Assembly: GCA_018649885.1 (NCBI GenBank)
Contig: JABIHA010000018.1
Span: forward strand, 50,354-114,353
Reading direction: 5' to 3'
From: Bacteriovoracaceae bacterium
Lineage (GTDB): Bacteria > Bdellovibrionota > Bacteriovoracia > Bacteriovoracales > Bacteriovoracaceae
Length of the DNA: 64,000 nt
Part shown: piece by piece, positions 1 through 9,440 of the stretch
Position numbering within the stretch: the first letter of the stretch is position 1
Layout of the letters: each line of letters starts with the position of its first letter
The notes under the pieces: generated by a model
Told to the model about the DNA's origin: nothing
What the model saw: only the letters and a program-made list of their open reading frames with translations
The model's database searches: none
Made by a program: the position numbers and the translations under genes

Positions 1-2096
1 ACACCATAACTGGTGATAATAACTTTTGTATCTTTTGGATATTGTCTATCTCCACCGTAATAAACAGAGTAATCAAGTGTCGAAAATTTGAGAATTTCTT
101 TTTCCCAATTGAGAAGAATTGATACTGGGCATACTATAAGAACTTTTTTGATTTTATGGATGATACTTTCTAAGAACATTATTGTCTGAAGCGTTTTACC
201 AAGACCCATATCATCTGCCAGACAGGCACCCAATTTATTTTCATGTAAAAATCGTAGCCAATTATAGCCAGTTACTTGGTAGTTTCGAGCAATATCTTTA
301 AATATAGGAGGGGTATCATATTCAGGCATTTTATCAAGAGTGAGAAGTCTCTCACATAGTGCTTTTTCTTCGTCTGTTAGAATTCCATCAATGCCGAGTC
401 TTTTAAGTTCGAAGAGCTCAAAAATCCTTGCTCGATTAAACGGAACTAGAAAATTCTTACCTTTCGTCTCTGAATTTTGACTCTCTTCGCTTTTTTCAAA
501 TTTAGTATATTTCTTCATGAATCTTAATAGATCTTTTTGATCCTTATTCAGAAGTACTAAACCTGTTTTGGTGAGAGCGTATCCTTTGTCAGAATCGGCT
601 CTTTTTATGATTTCAAAATCCTCTTCACTCATTTTGAGCTCTAGGTCAAACCAATCTAGCTTGAAATTTCTTCTTTCAAAGCGAATAGATGAATTCCATG
701 TGCTGAGCTCTAATTTATCGTAGTAAATAGTGACACCGTAAGGAGTGACTTTTTCAAAGAAACTTGAAATACCATCTAGCAAACTTCCTGTGGGAATTTC
801 CAACTGAAGGGTATGATCTTCACTAATATACTTTGAGTAGCGAAATGAATTGACCCCAAAATTTGAAAAAATGGATTCAAAAATCAGTTTAAAAAATTGG
901 CCATCGTATTTTATAAGTTTCTCATCGACATGATGATAAGAATAAAATGTTTTGTCATCCAAGAGGTTCTTACAAAGTGATGTAACGGTTGCCCTTTCAT
1001 TGGAAGTTCGCAAAACACTTGTATAGGGGTCAGACCTATTTTCAATACTTTCAAAGAATTTCTCTACAAACTCTGTCGCATCAATTTTTCTTTTAAATGT
1101 AGCAAGGTAGCCACCTTCAAAACAAAAGAGCTTGAGTCCCTTGTGAAAGGGAAGTATTAGATCGTTGTCGTCATGGAGAACTATTTCTACTGAGAGATGA
1201 TTTTTTCTTGTGGCCTTTTGGATGCTAATTCTTGTGTGGGTGTCTTTGATTTCTAATTCATTTAATTTCTTTCCAGAAACTTTTAAATCCAGAATATCCA
1301 TTTCAACTAGATTGCTGGTTACACTTAGGTAATCTTCAATATCATGAGGTGAATTTTCGGATCTTAATTTTCTAATAAAATCTTTTAGCTCAATTGGCAG
1401 GTGATATGACTTCCCACCTTTCCAGTCATAGAGGTAGAGATTTTCAAAAACTGTTATTTCCCCGACTTCTTCTCCATCAGCTAATTGATAGGAAAACTTC
1501 CTATTCCAGTAGGGGACTCCACCAATTTGATCTTCTTTTAAATTTACAACCAATTTTCCTTCAAACTTAACGGGAAGAGGAAATTGAATTGATTTAGAAC
1601 GATCTGCTAACCAGTAAAATAGTGATGAATAAGTGGAATTAGGAGGTGCCCCTTTAAGTCTTTGAGCCGAATCAATTATTGTGCCGTATTCATTGATAGA
1701 GACGGCACTGAGATCAGAAAGTGATGTGGGAACATTGAGATTAATTTGAGTACCAAGGGACTTGAGCCTGAATTCAATAAATAGTGCAAGAGCATGGATG
1801 CAATGATGATCTGCTCTCCACTCTCTACAGCTACAATAAGAGCGCATAGGACCTTCTGCACTTCCTTCCAGCCGTTTCTTATAAGTCAGCCGGCTTTCGG
1901 CAATAGGCGAGTCTTTTATTATGCCTGAAATAATATAAAACTCATCCGAGTTGTGTTTGATAAAAGACAGGTTAACCTTGCCTCCTAAGCACACTTGGCT
2001 GGCAGAATTATAGTTTATCTGAGGAAAATACTCGGTGGCCTGAGTATGAATTTCTCTAGGAATTAAAGGACTTAGGGCTTTCTCGGGGCTGCTAAT
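1..2096 (-). CDS. SNF2-family helicase with SWIM zinc finger, C-terminal part beyond the window
   Basis: The reading frame is open from the TGA at 2118-2120 to the left edge, about 700 codons, so the C-terminal part of the helicase is missing. Near 1780-1850 it encodes a SWIM zinc finger (CxCx..CxH, seen as CSCREW and then CIHAL). The middle is the long region that bacterial SWIM-SNF2 proteins carry ahead of the motor. Near 180-240 lies helicase motif I (LADDMGLGKTLQT), followed by a VCPVSILLNW-like motif Ia, both typical of SNF2 ATPases that move on double-stranded DNA. No ATG, GTG or TTG occurs between the upstream stop and about 100 nt inside the frame. The start given is an ATT at 2094-2096, 7 nt after a GGAG. 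A downstream GTG, or a frameshift near the start, would be alternatives. The family is clear; the start is uncertain. Confidence 0.85.
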   Translation of the reverse strand, partial: MSSPEKALSPLIPREIHTQATEYFPQINYNSASQVCLGGKVNLSFIKHNSDEFYIISGIIKDSPIAESRLTYKKRLEGSAEGPMRSYCSCREWRADHHCIHALALFIEFRLKSLGTQINLNVPTSLSDLSAVSINEYGTIIDSAQRLKGAPPNSTYSSLFYWLADRSKSIQFPLPVKFEGKLVVNLKEDQIGGVPYWNRKFSYQLADGEEVGEITVFENLYLYDWKGGKSYHLPIELKDFIRKLRSENSPHDIEDYLSVTSNLVEMDILDLKVSGKKLNELEIKDTHTRISIQKATRKNHLSVEIVLHDDNDLILPFHKGLKLFCFEGGYLATFKRKIDATEFVEKFFESIENRSDPYTSVLRTSNERATVTSLCKNLLDDKTFYSYHHVDEKLIKYDGQFFKLIFESIFSNFGVNSFRYSKYISEDHTLQLEIPTGSLLDGISSFFEKVTPYGVTIYYDKLELSTWNSSIRFERRNFKLDWFDLELKMSEEDFEIIKRADSDKGYALTKTGLVLLNKDQKDLLRFMKKYTKFEKSEESQNSETKGKNFLVPFNRARIFELFELKRLGIDGILTDEEKALCERLLTLDKMPEYDTPPIFKDIARNYQVTGYNWLRFLHENKLGACLADDMGLGKTLQTIMFLESIIHKIKKVLIVCPVSILLNWEKEILKFSTLDYSVYYGGDRQYPKDTKVIITSYG

Positions 2097-2146
2097 AGCT
2101 GATCTCCAAAATTTAACTCAAAAGTCTATTGTAACACCTACTTCAC

Positions 2147-2160
2147 CCTAAGGCCTTAGG
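2147..2160. repeat. 14-bp perfect palindrome
   Basis: The sequence CCTAAGGCCTTAGG is self-complementary over all 14 positions. It lies about 50 bp upstream of the SNF2 helicase frame, in the gap between that gene and the end of rpoD. It could be an operator for a dimeric regulator of the helicase, but nothing else supports this. The rest of the gap (2118-2327) shows no ORF and no RNA that I recognise. Confidence 0.35.
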
Positions 2161-2327
2161 TCCTTTGTGCCTCTAAACAAATAATTTCAAAAAAAATGGA
2201 AAAAGATTGGTGTATTAATCTAGTTATTCGACCCCAGGCTGCCGCTGTTGCTTCCTTTTTTCAAGATATATAAAAATCTCTGTGTGGTAGGGTTTTTTGA
2301 ATTTGATTAGTGGATTAATTGAATTTA

Positions 2328-2354
2328 GCGCTGCCCATGGTTTTAAGGCAGCGC
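2328..2354 (-). terminator. Stem-loop after rpoD
   Basis: GCGCTGCC and GGCAGCGC form a perfect 8-bp stem with an 11-nt loop, 20 nt beyond the rpoD stop. On the minus strand it is followed by an AT-rich but not pure-T tail, so it is either a moderate intrinsic terminator or a 3'-end protecting hairpin for the trmB-dnaG-rpoD transcript. Confidence 0.6.
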
Positions 2355-2374
2355 CAAGTTCAAATAAGATTGAT

Positions 2375-4126
2375 TTAATTATCGATGTAGGATTTTAAAA
2401 GTTTTGATCTTGAGGGGTGGCGAAGTTTTCTAAGGGCCTTGGCCTCAATTTGTCTAATACGTTCACGAGTTACAAAGAAGTCTTGCCCAACCTCTTCAAG
2501 AGTGTGATCCGATTTCTCACCAATACCAAAACGCATTCTAAGAACTTTTTCTTCTCTAGGAGTTAATGTTGAGAGAACTGCTCTCGTTTGCTCTGAGAGC
2601 GTGATACTCATGACTGCATCTTGGGGTGAGATAATCTTCTTATCCTCAATGAAATCGCCAAGTGAGCTATCTTCTTCTTCTCCAATCGGAGTTTCAAGAG
2701 AGATAGGCTCTTTTGATATCTTTAATACCTTTTTGACTTTATCAACTGGAAGCTCCATCTTTTCAGCAATTTCTTCAGGACTTGGCTCTCTACCGAGTTC
2801 CTGGATAAGCTGACGTGACGTACGAACTAGTTTGTTAATAGTCTCAATCATGTGCACTGGAATTCTAATTGTTCTGGCTTGGTCAGCAATTGCTCTTGTG
2901 ATGGCCTGTCTAATCCACCAAGTGGCGTAGGTTGAAAATTTATAACCACGTCTGTACTCAAATTTATCAACAGCTTTCATGAGCCCAATATTACCTTCTT
3001 GAATCAGATCAAGAAATTGAAGTCCACGATTTGTATATTTTTTGGCAATTGATACCACTAGTCTTAGGTTGGCCTCAACAAGTCTTGCTTTGGCATCATC
3101 AGCTTTTTCTTCACCTTTAATAATAATCTTGTAAACTTTTTCAAGCTCTTCAAACTCCATTCCCACTTCAAGAGAAAGTCTTCTAAATTTTCTAAGATTA
3201 TCTTCTTGGTTTCTAATGAGTTGCTCAATTTTAGCGTCATTAGTGTAAAGATTTTTGGCAAAGGATCTTTTGAAAGCATCACTTTCCATAACCTTATCGT
3301 AGAGCTCTCTGTATTCTTCAAGGTTACCAACTTCAAGAAATTTGAAGATACGATCTTGGTTTTCAAATAACAGCTTAAACTTAAGAAAGTAGCTCTTCAC
3401 TGGTTCAACAAAGCTGTTGATGATTTTTCTATTGAAAGTTAGATCTACTAGCTTTTGACCGATTTCTTGATATTTAACTTTCTGCTCATCAGTGAGAACC
3501 TTGAATGTTCCATCTTCGTTAGAAGTTTCATATAGGAGATTTGCGATACTTTCACAAACGCCGTAAATAACATTTTTGGTTTTTACAATGTCTTCAGCAG
3601 GTGACTCATCATCAAGTCCTCTCACAAGGTCTTTTACGTATTCGTTTGTATTTTCTACACTTTCAATTTTATCTTTTAGCTTTATGATTTCAGCTAAGCC
3701 GTGAGTTGAAGATAGAGTGGAGAGAACAATTTCTTTTTCACCTTCTTCAATTTCTTTAGCAATAACAACTTCGCCTTCTCTGGTAAGAAGTGCAACGGAG
3801 CCCATTTTCTTAAGATAAAGTTTTACAGGATCTGTTGAAGCTGTGCGGAGCTCTTCTTTTTCAGCTCTCGATAGTGCTTCTTCAATAATTTCTGTGCCAT
3901 CAAGTCTGATGCCTTCATCTTCTTCTTCAACTTCTTTTTCTGATGTTTGGATTTCAATCTTGGCCTTGCTTAGCTCCATGACAATACTGTCTACAGAGGC
4001 AGCCTCGACAATGTTTGCAGGAATTGCATCATTGACTTCGTCCGGCGTTAGAAAGCCTTGGTCTTTGCCTTTAACCAAAAGCTTTGAAAATTCTTTTGAG
4101 CTTATAAAGGCCATTATTACTGACAT
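2375..4126 (-). CDS. rpoD: RNA polymerase primary sigma factor (sigma-70, RpoD)
   Basis: This is the housekeeping sigma factor that directs RNA polymerase to -10/-35 promoters. The 583 residues show region 1.1 (about 1-80), region 1.2 ([20 protein letters not shown], near 97-117), a non-conserved insert of about 200 residues, region 2 ([20 protein letters not shown] and [18 protein letters not shown], near 375-430), region 3, and region 4 ending with the helix-turn-helix [20 protein letters not shown]. Length and domain order fit group 1 sigma factors. An AAGGA sits 5 nt before the ATG at 4126, favouring it over the ATG four codons later. It is the last gene of the leftward trmB-dnaG-rpoD cluster, 21 nt after dnaG. 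Confidence 0.97.
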   Translation of the reverse strand: MSVIMAFISSKEFSKLLVKGKDQGFLTPDEVNDAIPANIVEAASVDSIVMELSKAKIEIQTSEKEVEEEDEGIRLDGTEIIEEALSRAEKEELRTASTDPVKLYLKKMGSVALLTREGEVVIAKEIEEGEKEIVLSTLSSTHGLAEIIKLKDKIESVENTNEYVKDLVRGLDDESPAEDIVKTKNVIYGVCESIANLLYETSNEDGTFKVLTDEQKVKYQEIGQKLVDLTFNRKIINSFVEPVKSYFLKFKLLFENQDRIFKFLEVGNLEEYRELYDKVMESDAFKRSFAKNLYTNDAKIEQLIRNQEDNLRKFRRLSLEVGMEFEELEKVYKIIIKGEEKADDAKARLVEANLRLVVSIAKKYTNRGLQFLDLIQEGNIGLMKAVDKFEYRRGYKFSTYATWWIRQAITRAIADQARTIRIPVHMIETINKLVRTSRQLIQELGREPSPEEIAEKMELPVDKVKKVLKISKEPISLETPIGEEEDSSLGDFIEDKKIISPQDAVMSITLSEQTRAVLSTLTPREEKVLRMRFGIGEKSDHTLEEVGQDFFVTRERIRQIEAKALRKLRHPSRSKLLKSYIDN

Positions 4127-4147
4127 GTAAATCCTTGTGTTAAATGA

Positions 4148-6073
4148 TTATTTTTCTAATAGTCCAAATTGTATTTTTTTAGCTTTTTTAATTTTGTTAA
4201 GCTCTTTTTCAATGGAGGTAATATCCCTTAAAAGTTGATCTTGGTCGTCGTCAGTGACAACAGACTTTTGCCTTTTCAAAATTTCTGCTTTTTCGGCCCT
4301 CAATTTTTCCTCAGCAAGTCTATTATTTAAATCTGATAAAACTCTTTCACATTGTCTGGAGTCGAGTTTTTTCGTCTCTTGTCTAAAAATTGTTGTGGAG
4401 ATAATCTCCCTAAGCTCCAAGGAGTACTCCTCACTGCTAACCGCATCGATTAGAAGACGAGGTAGCTCTTTCTCATCAACTTCCCAAATCATCTCTTTCA
4501 TAAGGTGAAACACCCTTTTTATCTCATCATTAGCCAGATTATCAAGTATTTCCGCGCTTTTGGGGTGTTCTAAAATTTCGGGGTGTCCGACAATTTGCTG
4601 TAAAACAACCTTATTGGCCTTGCTCATTTGGGTGCTGATTTCCATTGGAGAATTTTGCATAGCAGAGGGTTCGAGGTTTATTGGTTCAAACTCGCGATTT
4701 GGTAAAGGCGGCTCAGACTCAATTTTAGTTTTAACTTGTGGCTTACTACTCCATTTCTTATTCTTTTCAAGAAACTCTTTGTAGCTATCTATAATTTGTG
4801 AGGGCTGGGAGCTTAGGCCCAATATTTTTGAATATTTAACTGCAATTTCAGAGGCATAGAGCTCATCTCCCAGAGGGGAAATAAGTCCAAATATGTCTTC
4901 TAGGAAGGCCAATTTGGTGTCGAGGTTGGCATCTTTTCCAGTTGAAATCAGCTCACTGATTTCCATTTCAAGTAAGACTGGCGCATTTTCGAGTTTTTCT
5001 TTAAGTCCCAAAGCTCCTTCAGCTGCCAAGTATTCATCTGGATCTTTTTGAGGGGAAAATTCTAAAAATTTGGGTGAGATTCCCTGCTTGAGAAGTTCTA
5101 CTAATATCCGGCTTGAAGCCTTCCTCCCCGCATCATCGGAGTCTAGTGCCAATACAAATTGACCCGTGCCTACAAATGATTTTAGATTTTTGATTGCTCT
5201 CTCGCCGAGTGCTGTTCCCATTATTGCCACCGTTTCAGTGAATCCATGCCGATGCATTGAGATTGCATCCATATAGCCTTCTACAAGTATGACTTGGCCT
5301 TTCTCACGAATACTTTGTTTTGCAAGATGAAGGCCATAGAGAATGTCTTTCTTGTGGAAAATAAAGGAATCTTTTGAATTTATGTATTTACCTTTCTGCC
5401 CTTCTACCGTTGCCCTAGAGCCAAAGCCCACAGTCTGTCCCCTTAGGTCACAAATAGGGAAGATAATGCGCTTATTGAAGGTATCATAATGGGACTTGTC
5501 ACCATAAGAGCTAGGGGAGATGACAGCAATTTGCTCGGCAATGTGAAAGGCGCGCCCGCGATCTGATTCAGGAATAGATTGCAAATAATTATAAAGGTGA
5601 CTGCCTTCAGGACAGATTCCGAGTTTAAAATTTGCAGCTACATCTTCAGGTATATCTCTATCTTTCAAAAAGCTTTGAAAACTCTCAAACTGAGCTGTAA
5701 GGGCCAATTTGCGGTAGAGTTTAGTGGCACTGGTAAGGATTTTCTGTGCAGTCACTACATTGGGGTTTTGATTTTTCTTTTGTTCAAGTGAAGAGATGTC
5801 GATATTGAGAACGCCTGCGCATTCAATCAAGGCCTCTCTAAAAGGAATATTTTTCAATTTCTCTACGAAAGTGATGTGGTCACCTCCGGTATCACAAGCA
5901 AAACAGCGAAAGAGTCCAAGCTTATCACTAACACTCATAGAAGGCTTGCTATCGCTGTGAAATGGGCACAGGCCCATTACTGACGTACCTCTTGTCTGAA
6001 GAGGTATGTAGTGACCAATCAGTCTTGAGATTGGAGTTTCTTTAATTTGAAGTCTTACTTCATCTCTACTCAT
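4148..6073 (-). CDS. dnaG: DNA primase DnaG
   Basis: DnaG makes RNA primers for the replication fork. The 641-residue protein begins with the CHC2-type zinc-binding domain (CPFHSDSKPSMSVS, then FRCFACDTGGD, about residues 37-65), followed by the primase catalytic core and a Toprim domain with VEGYMDAI (near 265) and LALDSDDAGR (near 310) carrying the acidic metal ligands. The C-terminal third, expected to bind the replicative helicase DnaB, is poorly conserved and rich in charged residues. The ATG overlaps the end of trmB by 4 nt, which implies translational coupling. Placement just upstream of rpoD matches the classical macromolecular synthesis operon, with trmB where many bacteria have rpsU. 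Confidence 0.96.
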   Translation of the reverse strand: MSRDEVRLQIKETPISRLIGHYIPLQTRGTSVMGLCPFHSDSKPSMSVSDKLGLFRCFACDTGGDHITFVEKLKNIPFREALIECAGVLNIDISSLEQKKNQNPNVVTAQKILTSATKLYRKLALTAQFESFQSFLKDRDIPEDVAANFKLGICPEGSHLYNYLQSIPESDRGRAFHIAEQIAVISPSSYGDKSHYDTFNKRIIFPICDLRGQTVGFGSRATVEGQKGKYINSKDSFIFHKKDILYGLHLAKQSIREKGQVILVEGYMDAISMHRHGFTETVAIMGTALGERAIKNLKSFVGTGQFVLALDSDDAGRKASSRILVELLKQGISPKFLEFSPQKDPDEYLAAEGALGLKEKLENAPVLLEMEISELISTGKDANLDTKLAFLEDIFGLISPLGDELYASEIAVKYSKILGLSSQPSQIIDSYKEFLEKNKKWSSKPQVKTKIESEPPLPNREFEPINLEPSAMQNSPMEISTQMSKANKVVLQQIVGHPEILEHPKSAEILDNLANDEIKRVFHLMKEMIWEVDEKELPRLLIDAVSSEEYSLELREIISTTIFRQETKKLDSRQCERVLSDLNNRLAEEKLRAEKAEILKRQKSVVTDDDQDQLLRDITSIEKELNKIKKAKKIQFGLLEK

Positions 6074-6837
6074 TGGATTCCTAGACTAGGCTTAATTGGT
6101 TTTAAGACGATTCCTTTTATTGGAGTGTTTTGTTTTAAAAATATTTTTTCAAATTTTGTTTCAAAACTACTGAGAAAATGTGCGGGATGTTCTGCTCTTA
6201 AATCTTCACTATAGAGCTCAATTTCAAATCGACCCTCAAGCTCTTCTTTTAATGCAAATTCTTTCATCCATCTTGCGTAAGTTAGGTGGTCAGTTTTAAT
6301 AAACATTTTTCCATCAGGCTTAAGTATTTTCCAAACTTCCTTGAGAAATGGCGTTTGAAAGAGCCTTTTTTTATTATGTCTTTTTTTAGGCCATGGATCT
6401 GGAAAGAAAAAGTAAAACTCGTCTACTTCATTTTCAGAAAAAATATGTCCAACTCTCTCGCCCTTAGCTCGAAGGTAGCGAAAGTTTTTATTTTCAATAT
6501 TTTTTAATTGTCTGGCTAAATTGAAACTTCTTTTAAATCTATAATCGAGTCCTACAAAATTAATATTTGGATTTTTTTGACAAAAATCCAGCATAAAGTG
6601 TCCATAACCTGATCCTACTTCAACATGCAGTGGAGCAGACTTATTAAAAACTTTTTCACACCAAAGGCCACAGTTTTTTTCACCCTCCTGATCAAGGAGA
6701 ACAAGGCCTTCAAATTCTTTGAGTTTGTCGTGATAAATATTTTTGTGGGAGTATTTGAAATCTTCGTTATAGGACCTATCTACTTTGTGATCACCTCTTA
6801 GGAGTTCAGCCGGAACGATTTCTTCGGTTTGTAGCAT
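6070..6837 (-). CDS. trmB: tRNA (guanine-N7-)-methyltransferase
   Basis: TrmB uses S-adenosylmethionine to make m7G46 in the variable loop of tRNAs. The 255-residue sequence has the SAM-binding motif I (EVGSGYGHFMLDF, near residue 77), a VGLDYRF acidic loop and the family signature FFFPDPWPKKRHNKKR near 145-160. It carries about 40 extra residues at the N-terminus compared with the E. coli enzyme. It is the first gene of the leftward cluster and overlaps dnaG by 4 nt. Coupling of a tRNA modification enzyme to primase and sigma factor production is unusual but follows directly from the overlap. Confidence 0.93.
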   Translation of the reverse strand: MLQTEEIVPAELLRGDHKVDRSYNEDFKYSHKNIYHDKLKEFEGLVLLDQEGEKNCGLWCEKVFNKSAPLHVEVGSGYGHFMLDFCQKNPNINFVGLDYRFKRSFNLARQLKNIENKNFRYLRAKGERVGHIFSENEVDEFYFFFPDPWPKKRHNKKRLFQTPFLKEVWKILKPDGKMFIKTDHLTYARWMKEFALKEELEGRFEIELYSEDLRAEHPAHFLSSFETKFEKIFLKQNTPIKGIVLKPIKPSLGIQ

Positions 6838-6934
6838 TGTGCGCCTCGCTAGGGGTAACAGATTCTAAATCATACCTCTAACAAATTACAAAATTTGTGT
6901 CAATGTCACGCCGAGCGTTAAGTCCTCTAGTTTG

Positions 6935-7180
6935 CTACTTTTTTGAGCCAGAAATAAGAGATTCGATGATCATAGCGGCTTTTTTCAGTGAATCCGGGTC
7001 AGAGCCTATGGATTCACTGATTTTTTTCAAAAGCTCCCCGATCGCCACTTTGTCTTTGGTGTGATCTTTGGGCCCTTTTTTCTTGAACTCTACCACTTCG
7101 CAAACTCTACTTGAGTTTGCGCCTCTCTCATTAGTTGTATCGACTAATTTATTTCTGTCGTACTTTGCACCCATAGTCAT
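6935..7180 (-). CDS. Small conserved-looking protein of unknown function
   Basis: An 81-residue soluble, charged protein that I do not recognise. It starts MTMGAKYDRN and ends with an amphipathic segment (IGELLKKISESIGSDP, LKKAAMIIESLISG) that would form two or three helices. Two in-frame ATGs lie six bases apart behind an AAGG, so the start may be at 7180 or 7174. It follows the 73-residue gene by 7 nt on the same strand, and the two are probably co-transcribed. No signal peptide or membrane segment is visible. Confidence 0.65.
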   Translation of the reverse strand: MTMGAKYDRNKLVDTTNERGANSSRVCEVVEFKKKGPKDHTKDKVAIGELLKKISESIGSDPDSLKKAAMIIESLISGSKK

Positions 7181-7187
7181 TTACCTT

Positions 7188-7409
7188 CTAGGCCGTAGGT
7201 TCTATTGGACGTCTTTTCTGTAAATTGGCCACTTTCTTTACGTGATCTTCAATCAAGTGAAATAGCTCTAGCTTTGTTGTTCTAGGATCAATTTCTTCGG
7301 GAAGGGCAGAGTAGATAAAATCGCCATCAATTTCAGAAAACACATACCAAGTTTTTCCGAGTTTTTGGAAAAGCACTTCTTGTTCTTGTTGTTTTGGATT
7401 TACATTCAT
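7188..7409 (-). CDS. Small protein of unknown function
   Basis: A 73-residue protein with no signal or membrane segment. The sequence MNVNPKQQEQEVLFQKLGKTWYVFSE suggests a small beta-strand unit, followed by SALPEEIDPRTTKLELFHLI. A GGAGG lies 8 nt before the ATG, strong support for a real gene. It leads the pair with the 81-residue gene downstream. The family is not recognised. Confidence 0.65.
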   Translation of the reverse strand: MNVNPKQQEQEVLFQKLGKTWYVFSEIDGDFIYSALPEEIDPRTTKLELFHLIEDHVKKVANLQKRRPIEPTA

Positions 7410-7622
7410 TGAGCTAACCTCCGTGTCAATTGCTCATCATCTCTTCCTAAGATGAAATACATGCTAGATTTATCGACTCAGCATGTCGAAACTTTAGACA
7501 TTTTTTTCTTTTATTTATCCGAAGTTAAACAGTTGGTTTTGGCCTCTAATGCATTAAAAAAAGAAGAGTTTCCGAGTGAAAAGCTGGGCTTTGTGGCCAG
7601 CATTTATGCAGTTCTAAAAAGT

Positions 7623-8939
7623 TTATTTATAAAGGGAGCGAAAGAAATCTTTTTGCTCGGGAAAGGATATGATGGCATTTTCAATTGCATTGTTAATGGC
7701 ATCAGCATTTCTATCCACTTCGATAGATTTTCTTATGACGATTTCGTGTATTCTCGGAGTACCAGCTCCATTTTTAAGAGCGTTACTAGCAAGTTGTAAT
7801 ACTTCGCCGGCAGGGTAGTGATCACATTTGATCTCAAGCTCTAAATCTTTAAGCTCTCCTGGTTTTAAATCTGGCAGTTCTTCAAGCAGGTTAAATAATT
7901 TATTGGCCTCATCTGTATGGCCACTTTCAACATAGACCATAGTTATTTTCTTGAGAATATTTTTTCTTTGATCACCAAGAATAGTGGCCTTTTTTAAAGC
8001 ATCAAGACCTTGGTCTTCTTGATCATTTTTTAAATAAAATTGACCGGTAAGTGTTAAGCCCGCTGCAATGGCAGGCCTTAGTGCAACTTGATCCTCGTCT
8101 GGATCAAGGTCCATAAAAATTTTATGAAAATTAATGATATCGACAAATTTTTCATTAGCTAGAGCGGCTTTCATCAAAAAGGGAAGCATTGATGGAGGAG
8201 TAGAGTAATTTAAGACAAACATCAATGCCATTTCGTAAGCTAGTTTATAATTCTTTCTTTCAAATTCTAATATCAAGGTATTTTTTAAGCATTGATAATT
8301 ATCCGGTTGAAATTCAAGACCTTTCTCAAAGGATTCATGTGCTTCATCCTTTTTGCCTTGCCCAAGCTTAATTTGGCCTATTAAAGAGTATGCTCCGCTT
8401 GGAAGCTCACTTTTTTCAGTGGCAAAGGTCGCGGTTTCAATGGCCTTTTCCATTTCCCCTGCTCTATAGCTGGCACGAGCATTGTCCATAAGCTGGTGAT
8501 ATTCACTAGGATTAAATTTATGAGAAAGGTTAGATATAAATTTGTTTTTTAATAAGTCTAGAGTGAAGGGTTTTGAAATAAATGTATCAATTTCAGATTC
8601 TGCAAGTTGGCATGTTACTGATGGAGAGTTCTGACCTGATAAGACTACAAAACAAGTGTCAATTCTATTGGGAAAAATTTTTATATGCTCTTCAAGAAAA
8701 TTAATTGAGCTAACTTTTTGTATTCTATAGTCAGTAAATACCACTTCTGGTTTTTCGGACTGAAGTAAATCTTTTGCTACTGAAAAATTGTCAGCTTGAG
8801 AAATATCTTGTTTTTTTACACCCAAACTTTCCGCAAATTTTCTAATAGAAACTCTAGTGGTTGAGGATGGATCAATAATGAGAACTCTCTTATTCTCAAA
8901 AAACTTCCCCGCCATTTCTTCTGCATTTTGGTTCGTCAT
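7623..8939 (-). CDS. Response-regulator receiver protein with TPR repeats
   Basis: The first 125 residues form a CheY-like receiver domain: acidic pocket at VLIIDPSS, phospho-acceptor Asp in VVFTDYRI, the Thr/Ser switch in VVLSGQN and the conserved Lys in FISKPF. The rest, about 310 residues, is helical with tetratricopeptide-like repeats (for example AYSLIGQIKLGQGKKDEAHESFEKGLEF and FYLKNDQEDQGLDALKKATILG are TPR pairs). There is no DNA-binding output domain, so phosphorylation probably changes a protein-protein contact. Only 2 nt separate its start from the end of the gene before it (8942-9382), so they form an operon. Similar REC-TPR proteins are common in delta-type proteobacteria, but the partner kinase is not in this neighbourhood. 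Confidence 0.82.
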   Translation of the reverse strand: MTNQNAEEMAGKFFENKRVLIIDPSSTTRVSIRKFAESLGVKKQDISQADNFSVAKDLLQSEKPEVVFTDYRIQKVSSINFLEEHIKIFPNRIDTCFVVLSGQNSPSVTCQLAESEIDTFISKPFTLDLLKNKFISNLSHKFNPSEYHQLMDNARASYRAGEMEKAIETATFATEKSELPSGAYSLIGQIKLGQGKKDEAHESFEKGLEFQPDNYQCLKNTLILEFERKNYKLAYEMALMFVLNYSTPPSMLPFLMKAALANEKFVDIINFHKIFMDLDPDEDQVALRPAIAAGLTLTGQFYLKNDQEDQGLDALKKATILGDQRKNILKKITMVYVESGHTDEANKLFNLLEELPDLKPGELKDLELEIKCDHYPAGEVLQLASNALKNGAGTPRIHEIVIRKSIEVDRNADAINNAIENAIISFPEQKDFFRSLYK

Positions 8940-8941
8940 AA

Positions 8942-9382
8942 TTAGCCAGCTTTAACCTTTTTGAAATCATCAAATATTTTATTCTGTGATTGATTAATTT
9001 TATTCAGATATGCTTCCCATTCAGGTTGAGAGTATTGGGAAAACTCGCATTCAACGAAAGATGCCTCTTCAATATTATCTTGAGATATGACTTTCGTTGA
9101 AACTCTTATGGCCCCCTCAATATCACCACCTTTTGGGATTTTTTGTATTTTTTGAGGGGAATTCTCAGTTAAAAAATAAATTGTAAGATTGTGACCAATG
9201 GCACATTTCTTTTGTGGAATTTTAAAAATACATCCAGCCTTTTTAAACTCAATGATTTTTATGATCCTCCAGTCAAGAATTTCTTGTTGGCTAGTATCAT
9301 TTATCAAAATGGCCCTAGGTGAAGGCATTCGCCTTTTGAAATTTTTCGAATCAATAACGTCTGTCAAATTCTTGTCTGACAT
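8942..9382 (-). CDS. Small soluble protein, possibly PilZ-like
   Basis: A 146-residue protein directly upstream of the REC-TPR gene (2-nt gap). The layout FKRRMPSPRAILINDTS, a central strand-rich region (WRIIKIIEFKKAGCIFKI) and ANNOT-like end FVECEFSQYSQPEWEAYLNK resembles degenerate PilZ domains, in which an N-terminal RxxxR loop binds cyclic di-GMP. The loop here is only partly kept (KRRMPSPR), so ligand binding is doubtful. It may be the signal-input or adaptor partner of the receiver protein. The family call is weak; the gene itself is likely real. Confidence 0.5.
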   Translation of the reverse strand: MSDKNLTDVIDSKNFKRRMPSPRAILINDTSQQEILDWRIIKIIEFKKAGCIFKIPQKKCAIGHNLTIYFLTENSPQKIQKIPKGGDIEGAIRVSTKVISQDNIEEASFVECEFSQYSQPEWEAYLNKINQSQNKIFDDFKKVKAG

Positions 9383-9440
9383 ATTTTCTCCATTTGCCCA
9401 AGGTGTTTACAGATTGCTTTTAGGTAAACAATTAAAAAAT

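Noticed and set aside
7452..7799. 115-codon rightward ORF downstream of the REC-TPR gene
   Set aside because: Half of it is antisense to the end of the well-supported REC-TPR gene and it has no ribosome site. The free part (7452-7622) alone does not look like a gene.
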